Assembly (NCBI GenBank): GCA_030833925.1
Contig: JAURGE010000006.1
Span: forward strand, 1-64,000
Length of the DNA: 64,000 bases
Direction of reading: 5' to 3'
Source of the DNA: Alphaproteobacteria bacterium
Lineage (GTDB): Bacteria; Pseudomonadota; Alphaproteobacteria; Bin95
Made by a program: the position numbers and the translations under genes
The notes under the pieces: model-generated
Database searches by the model: none
What the model was told of the DNA's origin: nothing
The model's input: only the letters and a program-made list of their open reading frames with translations
Shown here: positions 20,657 to 31,465 of the stretch, one piece after another
How positions within the stretch are numbered: the first letter of the stretch is position 1
Layout: every line of letters starts with the position of its first letter

Positions 20657-21235
20657 GGTGATAAGAAATAACTTCTTATTTCATTCGATAACACCACTAA
20701 ACAAAACTTAATTTAAATTGGTTATGATAGTTGGACATAGTGATATCGGGGATAAGTCTGAAAATCCCGGTATTGCTCACATGTTGATAAAAATTTTTTG
20801 AGTTTATCGATTAGGAATAGACAGCCTAATCGACTCGTTGGATCCTCTTTAACTAGTAAAAATAGTGTTGTGGATTTAATCAGGACAGACCCTAATTCTC
20901 CCCAATTAGATGATTTGGTTTCCACTGTGGATTTTCACTCTAAAGAAAAGTTACTTTTTGCATGGAGTATCCACACAGAAAAAAAAGATACATTTTGTCC
21001 ACTGGGTTTTCCTCCGGTGCTCCACGCGTTTTCCCATTGCCATTATCCATTCGGACACTTGTACGGCTACTTTTAAATGACCAAAGCCTCTCAAATCTGG
21101 GTTCGATTCGACCCTGAAAAAATATGGAACGTTGCCTATGCTATTATATCAGTGTTTAAATTATCTCGTTTAAAATAATAAAATAAAAATTAAATTCAAT
21201 AATTATAACTAAATAAAATTAGAAAGGTAAATATA
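20657..21235. other. oriC: Putative chromosomal replication origin (oriC)
   Basis: Long AT-rich intergenic region between divergent hemE and maf. DnaA-box-like 9-mers: TGTTGATAA 20782-20790, TGTGGATTT 20869-20877 and 20926-20934, GTATCCACA 20967-20975, TTATCCATT 21043-21051. Very AT-rich 21121-21235. Gene context matches the hemE-oriC arrangement in alphaproteobacteria. Confidence 0.8.
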
Positions 21236-21841
21236 TTGATAACACTTAAGAAAATTGTACTAGCGTCTGCAAGTCAATCTAGAAGGTCACTTTTATCTGC
21301 TTCTGGAGTTGTATTTGAAGTTATTGCGTCAGATCTTGATGAGGACAAAATCAAACAAAAGGGTAAGAGAGAAGGCTGGACTGTCTCTCAAACGGCTTTG
21401 GCGTTAGCCACCGCAAAGGCTGAAGCTGTTTTAGTCGAGCGGCCAGAAGCAATTGTAATTGGCGCTGACCAGATGCTCGAGATTGATCAAACCTGGTTCG
21501 ATAAACCTATAACTATTGATATTGCAAAGCGGCAATTACAGACCCTTCGTGGAAAAACTCACCGGCTTCTATCAGCGCTGGTTGTTATAACCCCTGAAAA
21601 AAAATATTGGACGCATGTAGAGACCGCAGATCTAACAATGCGTAACTTTTCCGACGCATTTCTTGAAAACTATCTAGAAGATGTGGGGGAAGCAGCATGC
21701 AAATCTGTGGGTGGCTATTTTCTAGAAGGTCTTGGGGTGCAAATGTTTGAGGAGATAAAAGGAGATTACTTCACCATTTTAGGCCTCCCTATGGCGCCAC
21801 TTCTAAACGTACTGCGACGTGAGGGTGCATTACTCAAATGA
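21236..21841 (+). CDS. maf: Maf family nucleotide pyrophosphatase
   Basis: KIVLASASQSRRSLLSASGVVFEV, VIGADQMLE, ETADLTMRNFSDAFLENYL. Confidence 0.93.
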   Translation: MITLKKIVLASASQSRRSLLSASGVVFEVIASDLDEDKIKQKGKREGWTVSQTALALATAKAEAVLVERPEAIVIGADQMLEIDQTWFDKPITIDIAKRQLQTLRGKTHRLLSALVVITPEKKYWTHVETADLTMRNFSDAFLENYLEDVGEAACKSVGGYFLEGLGVQMFEEIKGDYFTILGLPMAPLLNVLRREGALLK

Positions 21842-22683
21842 GCCTTTCCGGAAATGCTATTGTTGCTGGGATTATTGGTTGGCCAATCAACCATTCGCGC
21901 TCGCCGCTGATTCACGGTCATTGGCTTCAGAAATATGGAATCGACGGAACTTATGTTCCCTTTGCTGTCCACCCAGACAATGCCGTGGATGCTATCCGGT
22001 CTCTTCCTAAAATTGGGATTGCTGGCATAAATGTCACTGTTCCCCATAAGGTAACAGCCTTTAACGTAGTTGATGTGCGGGATGCTGCTTCTGAGGCCAT
22101 TGGTGCCGTGAACACTATCGTTGTTCAATCAGACGGGTCTTTGCATGGTTCTAATACTGATGCACCGGGTTTACTCGCACATCTGCAGGTAAGTGCTCCA
22201 GACTGGAAGCCTAAAGCTGCGCCAGCTGTTATTTTAGGGGCTGGAGGTTCAGCTCGTGCGGCTGTGCATGCGTTGTTAGAAGCAGGTGTTCCTGAAATCC
22301 GGATTATAAATAGGACAAAATCTAAAGCTGAAAATTTAGCGAGCAATTTTGGGGAACATATTAAGGTTGTAAATTGGTCTGACCGTGCCTCTTCGCTTGC
22401 TGAATGTGGCCTGCTTGTTAACACCACAAGCCTTGGAATGAAGGGCCAGCAACCATTAGAAATGCCGCTGGATGATTTGCCGAAAACAGCGGTCGTTTAC
22501 GATATAGTTTATGTACCTTTAGAAACAAACCTGCTGGCTACAGCTAGAGCGCGTGGGAACAAAGTCGTCGATGGCCTAGGAATGTTATTACATCAAGCAA
22601 CACCTGGTTTTCATGCTTGGTTTGGCGTTAATCCCACTGTGGACGAAGCTCTGCGAAAAGTGATCTTGGACGATTTGAAATGA
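21838..22683 (+). CDS. aroE: Shikimate dehydrogenase
   Basis: GIIGWPINHSRSPLIHGHWLQKYGIDGTYVPF, GINVTVPHK, GAGGSARAAVHALL. Confidence 0.97.
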   Translation: MSLSGNAIVAGIIGWPINHSRSPLIHGHWLQKYGIDGTYVPFAVHPDNAVDAIRSLPKIGIAGINVTVPHKVTAFNVVDVRDAASEAIGAVNTIVVQSDGSLHGSNTDAPGLLAHLQVSAPDWKPKAAPAVILGAGGSARAAVHALLEAGVPEIRIINRTKSKAENLASNFGEHIKVVNWSDRASSLAECGLLVNTTSLGMKGQQPLEMPLDDLPKTAVVYDIVYVPLETNLLATARARGNKVVDGLGMLLHQATPGFHAWFGVNPTVDEALRKVILDDLK

Positions 22684-23300
22684 TCCGAGGCCGGTTTGTA
22701 ATAGGTCTTACTGGCTCTATCGGAATGGGAAAGAGCTTTGCTGCTTCTTGCCTTCGTCGGGAAGGAATTCCCGTTTTTGATGCAGATGCTGAAGTCCATA
22801 AATTAATGAAAAAGGGAGGCAGGGCAGTAAAAGCCGTTGGGGCCGCATTTCCAGGTTCAATAACTGATGGCTCAGTGGATCGTCCAAAACTTGGTTCCAT
22901 AGTTTTTGGAGACCCAAATGCGCTGGCGCGGTTGGAAAAAATCTTGCATCCAATGGTTGGCGAAAGTGAACAAAGGTTCCTTGCTCGAGCCGCCCGGTTG
23001 GGTTGGAAAGTGGTAGCACGCGACGTTCCGTTACTCTTTGAGACCGGTGGCGATAAACGGTGCGATATCACCTTAGTAGTTTCTGCACCTCCTCATGTGC
23101 AACGCACACGGGTGCTGGCTCGCCCTGGAATGACGGCGCAAAGATTCGAGCAAGTGCTGGCCAAACAGCTTTCCGATGTTGAGAAACGAAGGAGGGCAGA
23201 CATTGTAATTCCATCCGGACTAGGCAAACGCCTGACTCGGGATCGAATTCGTAAAGCGCTTCGAGTTATTCGAAAGGCCGCCCGGCGGAAGGGGAAATAG
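22680..23300 (+). CDS. coaE: Dephospho-CoA kinase
   Basis: FVIGLTGSIGMGKSFAASCLRREGIPVFDADAEVHKL, DVPLLFETG. Confidence 0.96.
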   Translation: MIRGRFVIGLTGSIGMGKSFAASCLRREGIPVFDADAEVHKLMKKGGRAVKAVGAAFPGSITDGSVDRPKLGSIVFGDPNALARLEKILHPMVGESEQRFLARAARLGWKVVARDVPLLFETGGDKRCDITLVVSAPPHVQRTRVLARPGMTAQRFEQVLAKQLSDVEKRRRADIVIPSGLGKRLTRDRIRKALRVIRKAARRKGK

Positions 23301-24026
23301 ATGCGTGAGATAGTGCTCGATACTGAAACCACGGGTCTCGATCCACGAACCGGTGATAGAATTGTTGAAATTGGTTGTGTGGAGCTAAGCTTTCATGTTC
23401 CAACCGGCCGCGAGTTGCATCTCTTCATTAATCCTGAGCGGGACATGCCTGAGGAGGCCTTCGCCATTCACGGAATTTCAGAGGAATTTCTGAAAGATAA
23501 ACCGACGTTTGAGAGCATAGTAGATGAGTTTCTGGAATTTATTGGCGATGATGCAGCATTGGTTATTCACAACGCGCCCTTCGACGCTAAGTTCCTAAAT
23601 TGGGAGTTGGAGGCTCTTAATAAACCTCTAATACCAGCAAATAGGTTGATTGATACCTTGGAAATTGCGCGTAAGCGTTATCCTGGTGGTTCCAACAGCT
23701 TGGATGCGCTTTGTCGTCGGTTTGATATTGATTTATCCGTTCGGGAAAAGCACGGGGCCGTAATAGATTGTCGGCTTTTGGCAAAGGTTTATCTTGAATT
23801 AATTGGCGGGAAGCAGCCCGGGCTTATGTTAGGCGCCGATCAGGGAGGAGCGAGTGGCGGCTCTGATCAAAAGGCAAATTCCGTTGTTACTGCGGCGCCT
23901 ATCCAACGAAAGCAGCTAACGCCTCGGCCGCACAGTCCTTCACCGCAAGAGCTGGAGGCTCACCGAGCGTTCTTAATGAAAATCAAGGATCCGCTCTGGA
24001 ACCAAAAGACAGCTAACTCAGACTAG
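23301..24026 (+). CDS. dnaQ: DNA polymerase III subunit epsilon
   Basis: [60 protein letters not shown]. Confidence 0.97.
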   Translation: MREIVLDTETTGLDPRTGDRIVEIGCVELSFHVPTGRELHLFINPERDMPEEAFAIHGISEEFLKDKPTFESIVDEFLEFIGDDAALVIHNAPFDAKFLNWELEALNKPLIPANRLIDTLEIARKRYPGGSNSLDALCRRFDIDLSVREKHGAVIDCRLLAKVYLELIGGKQPGLMLGADQGGASGGSDQKANSVVTAAPIQRKQLTPRPHSPSPQELEAHRAFLMKIKDPLWNQKTANSD

Positions 24027-25268
24027 CCCATCTTTCTGCACGGCATCTTGAAGCGCAGCTCGGGCCTCGGGGGCGGCGATGGCGATCAGCGCTTCAGCCC
24101 TCTCTTCCAAGGTTAGGCCACATAATTCAGCTATACCATGTTCAGTTACAACAGTATCAGCGTCGGCTCGCGGCGCTGTTACTGGCCCGGAAAGTTTTGC
24201 AACGATCTTTGTCTTGTTTGCTTTTCCGGCCGTGGAGCTTAGAGCGATTATTCCTCGCCCCTTAGGTGATAAAAACCCCGCCCGATGAAAATCTAACTGG
24301 CCGCCAATTGCTCCCAGATATCTTCCATTCGCGGCCTCCGCCCCGACTTGGCCGGTAAGATCAACTTCAAGTGCTGAATTTATTGCAAAAAAGGTTTCAA
24401 AATGTGCGAGCGTATTTGCACTGTGCGTATAGGTTCCTGCTCGCATGAGAAGATCAGGGTTTCTATCAACAAAATCGTAGAGCCGACGTGAGCCGTAAAG
24501 TGCTGTTGCCACATGTTTGCCCGGATCAATTTCTTTGTATTTGTTCGACACAGCTCCAGCGTCTACCAAATCTACAATACTGTCCGCAAAACTACCGGAA
24601 TGAAGTCCGAGATCACGCTTTTTTGAGAGTGCCGCTGCGACAGCGTCGGGCAGCGATCCCACACCGTATTGAACGGTAGCCTTGTTAGGGACCAGGCGAG
24701 CCACATTGGCCGCAACTGCATGGTCAATTGGCCCTGGTTTCCGAGACACCCATTCTGCCGGCGGGCTTTGAGCTTTAATTGTTTTTGCAAATGCCGATAG
24801 GGGTAAAACAGCATCACCATTTGTCCAGGGCATTGCAGGATTGATTTCGGCAAAAGCAAACCGAGCTTCGCGAATTGCCGCTGGTAGATGGTCTACTGTA
24901 ACACCTAAGCTGACGTTACCTTCGGCATCGGGCATTGTTACCGAGCAAAGCGTAATTGCTGGTTTTAGCCTTCCTTCGAAAAGTCGGGAGTAATCCGAAA
25001 AGCGGGCAGGCGCGACACCGAGCCTTCCGTCTTCAAAAAGGCGGCCATTTGCGCCAAAACCATCCATTGATAGAAAAGTTAGATGCTTGCTGGACAGTCG
25101 AGCAGTTGCTTCACCAAGCGGGAAACTGGTGAGAACCCTTACACCCTCAACAGCCTTTGCAGCATCAAATAATGCAGTTGTGAGGGTTGTTGGTTCAGCT
25201 CCTAGCTGAGCGACAACAACCAGATCACCGGTCTTCAAATAATTTTGGAAATTAACGGTGTCTGACAT
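24018..25268 (-). CDS. Acetyl-CoA hydrolase/transferase family protein
   Basis: [14 protein letters not shown]..., [75 protein letters not shown]. Confidence 0.9.
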   Translation of the reverse strand: MSDTVNFQNYLKTGDLVVVAQLGAEPTTLTTALFDAAKAVEGVRVLTSFPLGEATARLSSKHLTFLSMDGFGANGRLFEDGRLGVAPARFSDYSRLFEGRLKPAITLCSVTMPDAEGNVSLGVTVDHLPAAIREARFAFAEINPAMPWTNGDAVLPLSAFAKTIKAQSPPAEWVSRKPGPIDHAVAANVARLVPNKATVQYGVGSLPDAVAAALSKKRDLGLHSGSFADSIVDLVDAGAVSNKYKEIDPGKHVATALYGSRRLYDFVDRNPDLLMRAGTYTHSANTLAHFETFFAINSALEVDLTGQVGAEAANGRYLGAIGGQLDFHRAGFLSPKGRGIIALSSTAGKANKTKIVAKLSGPVTAPRADADTVVTEHGIAELCGLTLEERAEALIAIAAPEARAALQDAVQKDGLV

Positions 25269-25277
25269 CCAATTGCA

Positions 25278-26078
25278 CTAGCCGTGCATTGTAAGGCCGC
25301 CTGAAACGCTTAGAACTTGCCCAGTAACGTAGTTGGCACGATCGCTGGCAAAGTAAAGTATGCCGTCGGCAATATCCTGCGGCTGAGCTAGTCGGCGGAA
25401 GGGGATTGCGCGCAGCAGCGCTTCTTTAAGACGTTCATTCTGGCCTTGAAAAAGTGGGGTGTCCGTCGGTCCGGGTGCTACAACGTTTACGCAAACGCCG
25501 TGTCTAGCCATTTCCCGGGCGAGTGACTTTGAGAAGGCGATTACTCCACCCTTAGCGCCAGCATAAACCGTCTCACCCATTGAACCCACTCGTCCGGCGT
25601 CTGATGATACGTTGACGATCTTGGCCCCATTACCTCCTTCGATAATGGGCCTGAGTAGCGCTTGGCAGACGCGAACTTGACCCAGATAATTCAGCTGAAC
25701 GATTTTTTCTATAAATTCGGGTGAATTCTCCATAAAAGGCTCTGTGCGGTCCCAGCCAGCCACATTAACGATTATGTCCATTGGACCATGGTCATTTGTT
25801 AATTGATTAGCACATGAAATTATTGCGCTAGGATCGGTTACATCTAGATGCCGGAACTCACCGCTTTTGAGTTGTTTGGCAAGTTTTTCGCCTGCTTCAG
25901 AATTTATATCAGTCGCTATTACATAAGCGCCCGCTTCAGCTAGTGTGGCAGCGGTGGCTCGCCCAATTCCTGAGGCAGCACCCGTCACGAATGCTTTTTT
26001 CCCAGTAAGATCAATCATATCTGGTTTCCCTAAGCGGTATTTTTTTCTGGATGACTTGGCTGCCACCGTGTTGGCCAA
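25278..26078 (-). CDS. SDR family oxidoreductase
   Basis: GKKAFVTGAASGIGRATAATLAEAGA, VNVAGWD, YAGAKGGVIAFSKSLAREMA; likely start at MIDLTGKK downstream of the ORF start. Confidence 0.93.
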   Translation of the reverse strand: MANTVAAKSSRKKYRLGKPDMIDLTGKKAFVTGAASGIGRATAATLAEAGAYVIATDINSEAGEKLAKQLKSGEFRHLDVTDPSAIISCANQLTNDHGPMDIIVNVAGWDRTEPFMENSPEFIEKIVQLNYLGQVRVCQALLRPIIEGGNGAKIVNVSSDAGRVGSMGETVYAGAKGGVIAFSKSLAREMARHGVCVNVVAPGPTDTPLFQGQNERLKEALLRAIPFRRLAQPQDIADGILYFASDRANYVTGQVLSVSGGLTMHG

Positions 26079-26481
26079 GGTTGGCCCATGTCAGCCAAGA
26101 TTACATTAAAGTTTTCAGTTTCAGCGCGGATGGTTTTACCCTCTGCGAATAAAATGTCGATCCCCCCATCAAACGCTTGAAGGCTCATTATTGAAAGGAA
26201 CTGGTCCCTTCTCCCCAAATCTAGGCCTTTAGTCTTTACGGCGATCACGTGCTCGATTCTGAGCAAGGAGTGGGTGCGATAATAAAGCGGGCTATTCTCC
26301 ACGATTTGCTCTGGCCGCTCCCACATGAAGCGGTTAACGGCGAGCGCAAGACTATTTTCGTTTTTAAGCCAGGCAATATCGCCTATTGGAACTAAAGCAT
26401 CCTGCAGAAAGGTGCCGAAGACCGTAAGGTCGCTTTCATCGCACGCAGCGAGGCGAAGTGAGTTTGTGGGATCAGGCATTA
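26030..26481 (-). CDS. DUF2948 family protein
   Basis: [54 protein letters not shown]...; adjacent to murA as is common in alphaproteobacteria. Confidence 0.8.
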
Positions 26482-27759
26482 TGTCTCCCGTTCCCTTATG
26501 ATCTTGGCACCACAAGCTCCGAGTTTCTTTTCAACCCGATCATAGCCTCGATCTAGGTGGTATATTCGATTGACTATGGTTTCTCCCTCTGCAGCGAGCC
26601 CCGCAAGGACTAAACTAACTGAGGCACGTAGATCTGTGGCCATAACTGGGGCGCCTTTTAGCCGATCTATCCCGCGGACGAGTGCTGAGGATCCGTGAAC
26701 ATTTATATTGGCGCCCATCCGTTTCAGTTCGGGTACATGCATAAAACGGTTCTCAAAGATTGTCTCGGTTACCATCGAGGCGCCTGTAGCAGCGGTCATC
26801 AAAGCGACAAATTGTGCCTGAAGGTCCGTTGGGAACCCGGGATATGGTTCTGTCATCACATCTACACCGATTAATTTATCGGTAGTGCGGGTGACACGAC
26901 AACCGCGCTCAGTTTCTGTTAGCGTAACTCCGGCTTCTCGCAAGATAGCGGCAGCTGATTGAATATGACCGATCTTGGCGCCAACAAGCTCCACATCTCC
27001 ACCTGTCATCGCTGCTGCCATAGCAAATGTACCGGTTTCTATTCTATCAGGAACGACGGAGTGGGTTGTGTGGCTTAGCTGAGATTTTCCAGATATACGT
27101 ATTTTATCAGTGCCGGCTCCCTCAATTACTGCCCCCATCCCGATTAAGCATTGGGCAAGGTCTAGTATTTCTGGTTCACGTGCAGCATTGAGAATGGTGG
27201 TTTCACCCACCGCCAAGCTGGCCGCCATCATCGCATTTTCCGTGGCCCCAACGGATACTGTTGGAAAAGCAATGCGGCCACCCTTAAGCCCTTTTGGGGC
27301 GAAAGCATGAATATAGCCAGACTCTAGTTCTATGTGCGCGCCCATGCATTCAAGGGCCATCAGGTGCAGGTCAACAGGGCGGTTTCCGATCGCACAGCCT
27401 CCTGGAAGAGAAACCTTAGCCTCACCTTTTCGGGCAACTAGTGGCCCGAGCACCAACACTGAAGCGCGCATCTTTCGAACTATATCGTAAGGTGCTTCAA
27501 TGTTTTCTATGCGCCGGGCTTGAATTTTTAGTGTTTCACCTTGGCCATCTATCACTGATTCGGCGTTTATCTCAGCACCTAATTCACGAAGCAAAGCAGT
27601 CATGGAGGCGATGTCTGCTAAATGAGGTACATTTTCCAGCGTTAGTCCATCTGCAGACAGCAATCCAGCCGCCATCAGCGGCAATGCAGCATTCTTGGCA
27701 CCACTAATTGGGATTTCACCCATAAGAGGGTATCCGCCACGGATACGTAGGCGATCCAT
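26479..27759 (-). CDS. murA: UDP-N-acetylglucosamine 1-carboxyvinyltransferase
   Basis: [50 protein letters not shown]. Confidence 0.97.
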   Translation of the reverse strand: MDRLRIRGGYPLMGEIPISGAKNAALPLMAAGLLSADGLTLENVPHLADIASMTALLRELGAEINAESVIDGQGETLKIQARRIENIEAPYDIVRKMRASVLVLGPLVARKGEAKVSLPGGCAIGNRPVDLHLMALECMGAHIELESGYIHAFAPKGLKGGRIAFPTVSVGATENAMMAASLAVGETTILNAAREPEILDLAQCLIGMGAVIEGAGTDKIRISGKSQLSHTTHSVVPDRIETGTFAMAAAMTGGDVELVGAKIGHIQSAAAILREAGVTLTETERGCRVTRTTDKLIGVDVMTEPYPGFPTDLQAQFVALMTAATGASMVTETIFENRFMHVPELKRMGANINVHGSSALVRGIDRLKGAPVMATDLRASVSLVLAGLAAEGETIVNRIYHLDRGYDRVEKKLGACGAKIIRERET

Positions 27760-27895
27760 TACTTCTTAAAAACCTTATTCAATTGGCCCAGAAAACTATT
27801 CTGACACTAACCTGATGGGGTCCTGGCGTCACCCACCTATTTTCCACTTTCTGGTGGTCAAAACCAGGCGGGAATTTGTCTAAAAAAAGCTACTT

Positions 27896-28921
27896 TCAAG
27901 GTGAGCTTGCTACTGGAAGCCACAGAACTTGATTTATGTGTTTCGCTCCAGTCGCCACCATTACTATCCGATCGAAACCCATCGCGACACCGGTTCCTGC
28001 CGGCAGTCCATGAGTTACGGCATCAAGAAAATCCTCATCTATAGCCCGTTTGCCACCATTAGCAGCTATGGCAGACCGATCTGCTTCGAACCGTCGTCGG
28101 TACTCCTGGGCATCGGTAAGTTCCCCAAAACCATTTGCAAGCTCTATGCCTGCTGCAAAAATCTCAAACCGCTCTGCGGCTTGGGGTGCTCCAGGGTCTA
28201 TTTGCGCCAAAGCAGCCATTCGGGCGGGATAATGGTGCAGCACCACTGGTTTTTTTGCACCCAGGTCTGGCTCTATCCGGTTTAAAAGGCAACGGAAAAA
28301 AATATCTTCCCACTCGTCACTAGGTTGCGTTTGAATTCCCGCTTTATTAGCGGCTACGGATAAGCCGGCGATGTTTTCTTGGAGGGGGAGAGGATCAAAG
28401 CCAAGCTTTTGCTTAAAAGCGTCCGAAATACTAAGCCATTCTGCCGTTGCATTTGGATCAAACTCCAAGGATTCAGATAACGGTAAAGCGGCCTTAGCTG
28501 CTACCTTTAAAAGACTTAGAGCGTCGTGCGCTCCTTGTTCCCATCCAAAGCCAGGACGGTACCATTCCAGCATACTGAACTCTGGGTGATGTGTGGCAGA
28601 GCGTTCGCCATTGCGGTAGACTTTGGCTATCTGAAATATCGGTCCAGCTCCAGCCGCCAATAACTTCTTCATGGCAAATTCTGGGCTTGTGTGGAGCCCC
28701 ATCGTGATAGTTGTTCGATCAGGCTCAACGAGGTTTGTTTGGAAGGGCTCTAGATTTGGCTCCATCCCTGGAGACACCTGGAGGGCAGGCGTTTCAACTT
28801 CCGTAAAACCTTCATTTTCAAACCAACGGCGGACCGCTGTAAGAATCCGATTTCGGGCCAACAAATAAGGGCGACGTCGTTCGAATAGGTCAGGTCGCCA
28901 GGCAGGTGCGCTTCCGGTCAT
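27896..28921 (-). CDS. epmA: EF-P lysine aminoacylase EpmA (GenX/PoxA)
   Basis: Class II LysRS-like: RNRILTAVRRWFENEGFTEVETPALQVSPGMEPNLEPFQT...LHTSPEFAMKKLLAAGAGPIFQIAKVYRNGE; no N-terminal anticodon domain. Confidence 0.94.
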   Translation of the reverse strand: MTGSAPAWRPDLFERRRPYLLARNRILTAVRRWFENEGFTEVETPALQVSPGMEPNLEPFQTNLVEPDRTTITMGLHTSPEFAMKKLLAAGAGPIFQIAKVYRNGERSATHHPEFSMLEWYRPGFGWEQGAHDALSLLKVAAKAALPLSESLEFDPNATAEWLSISDAFKQKLGFDPLPLQENIAGLSVAANKAGIQTQPSDEWEDIFFRCLLNRIEPDLGAKKPVVLHHYPARMAALAQIDPGAPQAAERFEIFAAGIELANGFGELTDAQEYRRRFEADRSAIAANGGKRAIDEDFLDAVTHGLPAGTGVAMGFDRIVMVATGAKHINQVLWLPVASSP

Positions 28922-28947
28922 CGACAGATCCCCTTATAGATGGCGGT

Positions 28948-30009
28948 ATGTCAACCAAACCTGCTCTCATTTCTGCCGACGCGTTGGTCACTGAAGGCCT
29001 TATCGACGCAAGCGCTGCTAAAAACGCTGAGGCCGTTGGCCGCCGTTATGCTATCCGCGTCACGCCAGCGATGGCAGCCCTCATCGACGCTTATGGGGAG
29101 CCGATCGGTAAACAATTTCTGCCCGATATTAGCGAACTTAAGCAATTGCCAGAAGAGTTGTCCGATCCAATAGGCGATGATTCGCACAGTCCACTGCCGG
29201 GTCTTGTTCATAGATATCCAGATCGGGTGCTCCTAAAACCAATAAGTGTATGCCCAGTTTACTGCCGGTATTGTTTTAGGCGCGAAACGGTCGGTGCCGC
29301 CCCCGCAATGAAGCCAGCTGAGATTGCTGCTGCTGTGGCCTATATCGCTAAGCATCCTGAAATTTGGGAGGTTGTGCTGACCGGCGGTGACCCTCTAATG
29401 CTAAAGCCGGCCAGTCTTGCTCGCATCGTGAAACAGTTAGAGTCTGTTCCTCATCTTCGCATTCTTCGCCTGCATACACGTGTACCCATCGCTGACCCAG
29501 ACCGCGTTTCTCAGGAATTGGTAGACGCAATCAAGGGAACAGGCCTTCTCACACCATACGTTGCTATTCACTGCAACCACGCCAGTGAGCTTACTGAAGC
29601 CGCTGTGGCAGCTGCCGGGCTTTTTGCTGACAACGGCATTCCCTTGTTGGGGCAGTCAGTCTTGTTGGCAGGGGTTAACGCTGAGATTGAAGCCCTTGAA
29701 GGTTTAATGAGAGCGCTTGTCGCAGCGCGTATTCGACCATATTACCTCCATCACCTGGACTTGGCACCCGGAACGGCGAGGTTTCGCGTCGATATTGCAG
29801 AGGGACAGGCATTGATGGCGGCGCTTCGTGGTCGAGTGTCTGGTTTGTGCCAGCCCACTTATGTGCTTGATGTTCCGGGTGGGTATGGAAAATCTCCTCT
29901 CACGCCAAGCTATGTCAAAGGCTCTGAGGGAGGGAGTTGCATAGTTAGAGACCCCTTCGGCCAGGAGCACCTATATCCACCACCGGTTGCGGGTTCAGTC
30001 CGTGGCTGA
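28948..30009 (+). CDS. epmB: EF-P beta-lysylation protein EpmB / lysine 2,3-aminomutase family radical SAM protein
   Basis: VCPVYCRYCFRRE radical SAM CxxxCxxC, EVVLTGGDPLMLKP; divergent from epmA and followed by efp. Confidence 0.92.
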   Translation: MSTKPALISADALVTEGLIDASAAKNAEAVGRRYAIRVTPAMAALIDAYGEPIGKQFLPDISELKQLPEELSDPIGDDSHSPLPGLVHRYPDRVLLKPISVCPVYCRYCFRRETVGAAPAMKPAEIAAAVAYIAKHPEIWEVVLTGGDPLMLKPASLARIVKQLESVPHLRILRLHTRVPIADPDRVSQELVDAIKGTGLLTPYVAIHCNHASELTEAAVAAAGLFADNGIPLLGQSVLLAGVNAEIEALEGLMRALVAARIRPYYLHHLDLAPGTARFRVDIAEGQALMAALRGRVSGLCQPTYVLDVPGGYGKSPLTPSYVKGSEGGSCIVRDPFGQEHLYPPPVAGSVRG

Positions 30010-30059
30010 TAGAAGCCTCGAAATCCAAACCTTTTTTACATCAAATTAACGGGGCCGTG

Positions 30060-30626
30060 ATGAAGGTCGTCGCAAACACTCTGCGTGCTGGCCACGCAAT
30101 CGAACATGAAAATCGCCATTACATGGTGATCAAGCATGAGCTGATTTTACCTGGCAAGGGCAATGCCTTTATCGCGTTAGACATGCGCGATGTGATGACG
30201 GGTACAAAAACAAATGTTCGATTTAGAACAGGGGATACAGTGGAACGCTTGCACACGGATGAGCGAGAGGCCCAGTTTCTTTACCGTGAAGACGCGCTGT
30301 TCACTTTTATGGACAATGAAACATACGATCAGTTCACTATGGACGCCGAAACCGTTGGCGAAAAGGCTGATTTTTTGCAAGATGGTATGGCTATCAGGAT
30401 CAACACAGTTGATAGCACTCCTATTGGCGTCACATTGCCAACTACTGTCGTTCTAGAGGTCGTTGAAGCCGACCCGGTGGTAAAGGGTCAGACAGCAAGC
30501 GCGTCCTATAAGCCCGCGATCTTAGAAAACGGAATGCGCATATTAGTGCCTCCTCATATAGTCACTGGTACTCGCATCGTCGTTCACACTGAAAACCGCG
30601 AGTATGTAGAGCGGGCTAAAGACTAG
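30060..30626 (+). CDS. efp: Elongation factor P
   Basis: MKVVANTLRAGHAIEHENRHYMVIKHELILPGKGNAFIALDMRDVMTG; PGKG modification loop; ORF track start 30057. Confidence 0.95.
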   Translation: MKVVANTLRAGHAIEHENRHYMVIKHELILPGKGNAFIALDMRDVMTGTKTNVRFRTGDTVERLHTDEREAQFLYREDALFTFMDNETYDQFTMDAETVGEKADFLQDGMAIRINTVDSTPIGVTLPTTVVLEVVEADPVVKGQTASASYKPAILENGMRILVPPHIVTGTRIVVHTENREYVERAKD

Positions 30627-30648
30627 TTCCTGGCTCGGAAAGACAAAA

Positions 30649-31431
30649 ATGCGCCGCACACCTGTAATGACCATGATGATCCGTGCGGCCGAGAAGGCTG
30701 GGCGTGCGATTGTTCGTGACTTTGGAGAGGTGGAGCATCTTCAGGCCTCAAATAAGGGCCCTCGAGATTTTGTTCTGAAGGCAGATGAAAAGGCCTCGCG
30801 CATTTTGCGTGAGGAGCTGGAAAAGGCGCGGCCTCGCTTTGGGCTCCTCATGGACTCAGAAGAAGAAGCGATTGGTTCGGATACCTCCCATCGATTTATT
30901 GCAGACCCGATAGATGGCACGACCAACTTCATGCACGGCTTGCCACAGTTTGCTGTATCTGTCGCATTGGAAGAAAGCCGTGAGGTGATAGCGGGAGTTG
31001 TATACAATCCCGTCACAGATGAACTTTTTTGGGCTGAGCGAAATGAGGGCGCTTATTTGCACGATAGGCGCATCAGGGTTTCTAGGAGAACCCATCTCTC
31101 GGAGGCTGTAGTCGGTGGATCGCCTCTGTTGTCCGACTCCCAAGACCCTGAAGAATGGTCCGTTATCTTTAGCCGCTTAGCTAAAAGCTGCACAATACGC
31201 ATAGTTGGCGCCGCTTCTATCAGTCTAGTTCATGTGGCAGCTGGAAGGCTTGATGGATATGTTGAGGCAGGCGTTCGACCCTGGGAAGTTGCGGCAGGCG
31301 TAATTATTGTTCAAGAAGCGGGTGGCATCGTTACGGATTTTAAGGGTGGCGCTGGCTGGTTGAAATCGGGCCAAATTGTTGCTGCTTCAGGCGAGCTCCA
31401 TGGACAGCTTCTGTCGGCTTCGGTTGGGTAG
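30649..31431 (+). CDS. Inositol monophosphatase family protein
   Basis: LLMDSEEEAIG, FIADPIDGTTNFMHGLPQFAVSVAL, VRPWEVAAGVIIVQEAGG. Confidence 0.95.
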   Translation: MRRTPVMTMMIRAAEKAGRAIVRDFGEVEHLQASNKGPRDFVLKADEKASRILREELEKARPRFGLLMDSEEEAIGSDTSHRFIADPIDGTTNFMHGLPQFAVSVALEESREVIAGVVYNPVTDELFWAERNEGAYLHDRRIRVSRRTHLSEAVVGGSPLLSDSQDPEEWSVIFSRLAKSCTIRIVGAASISLVHVAAGRLDGYVEAGVRPWEVAAGVIIVQEAGGIVTDFKGGAGWLKSGQIVAASGELHGQLLSASVG

Positions 31432-31465
31432 GGCCCTCCTCCTTGGTTGAGGTTACACCACGGCT

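Noticed and set aside
21099-21114. GGGTTCGATTCGACCC resembling a tRNA T-arm
   Set aside because: No matching 5-bp T-stem, no anticodon or D-arm upstream, no acceptor stem; it sits inside the putative oriC region.
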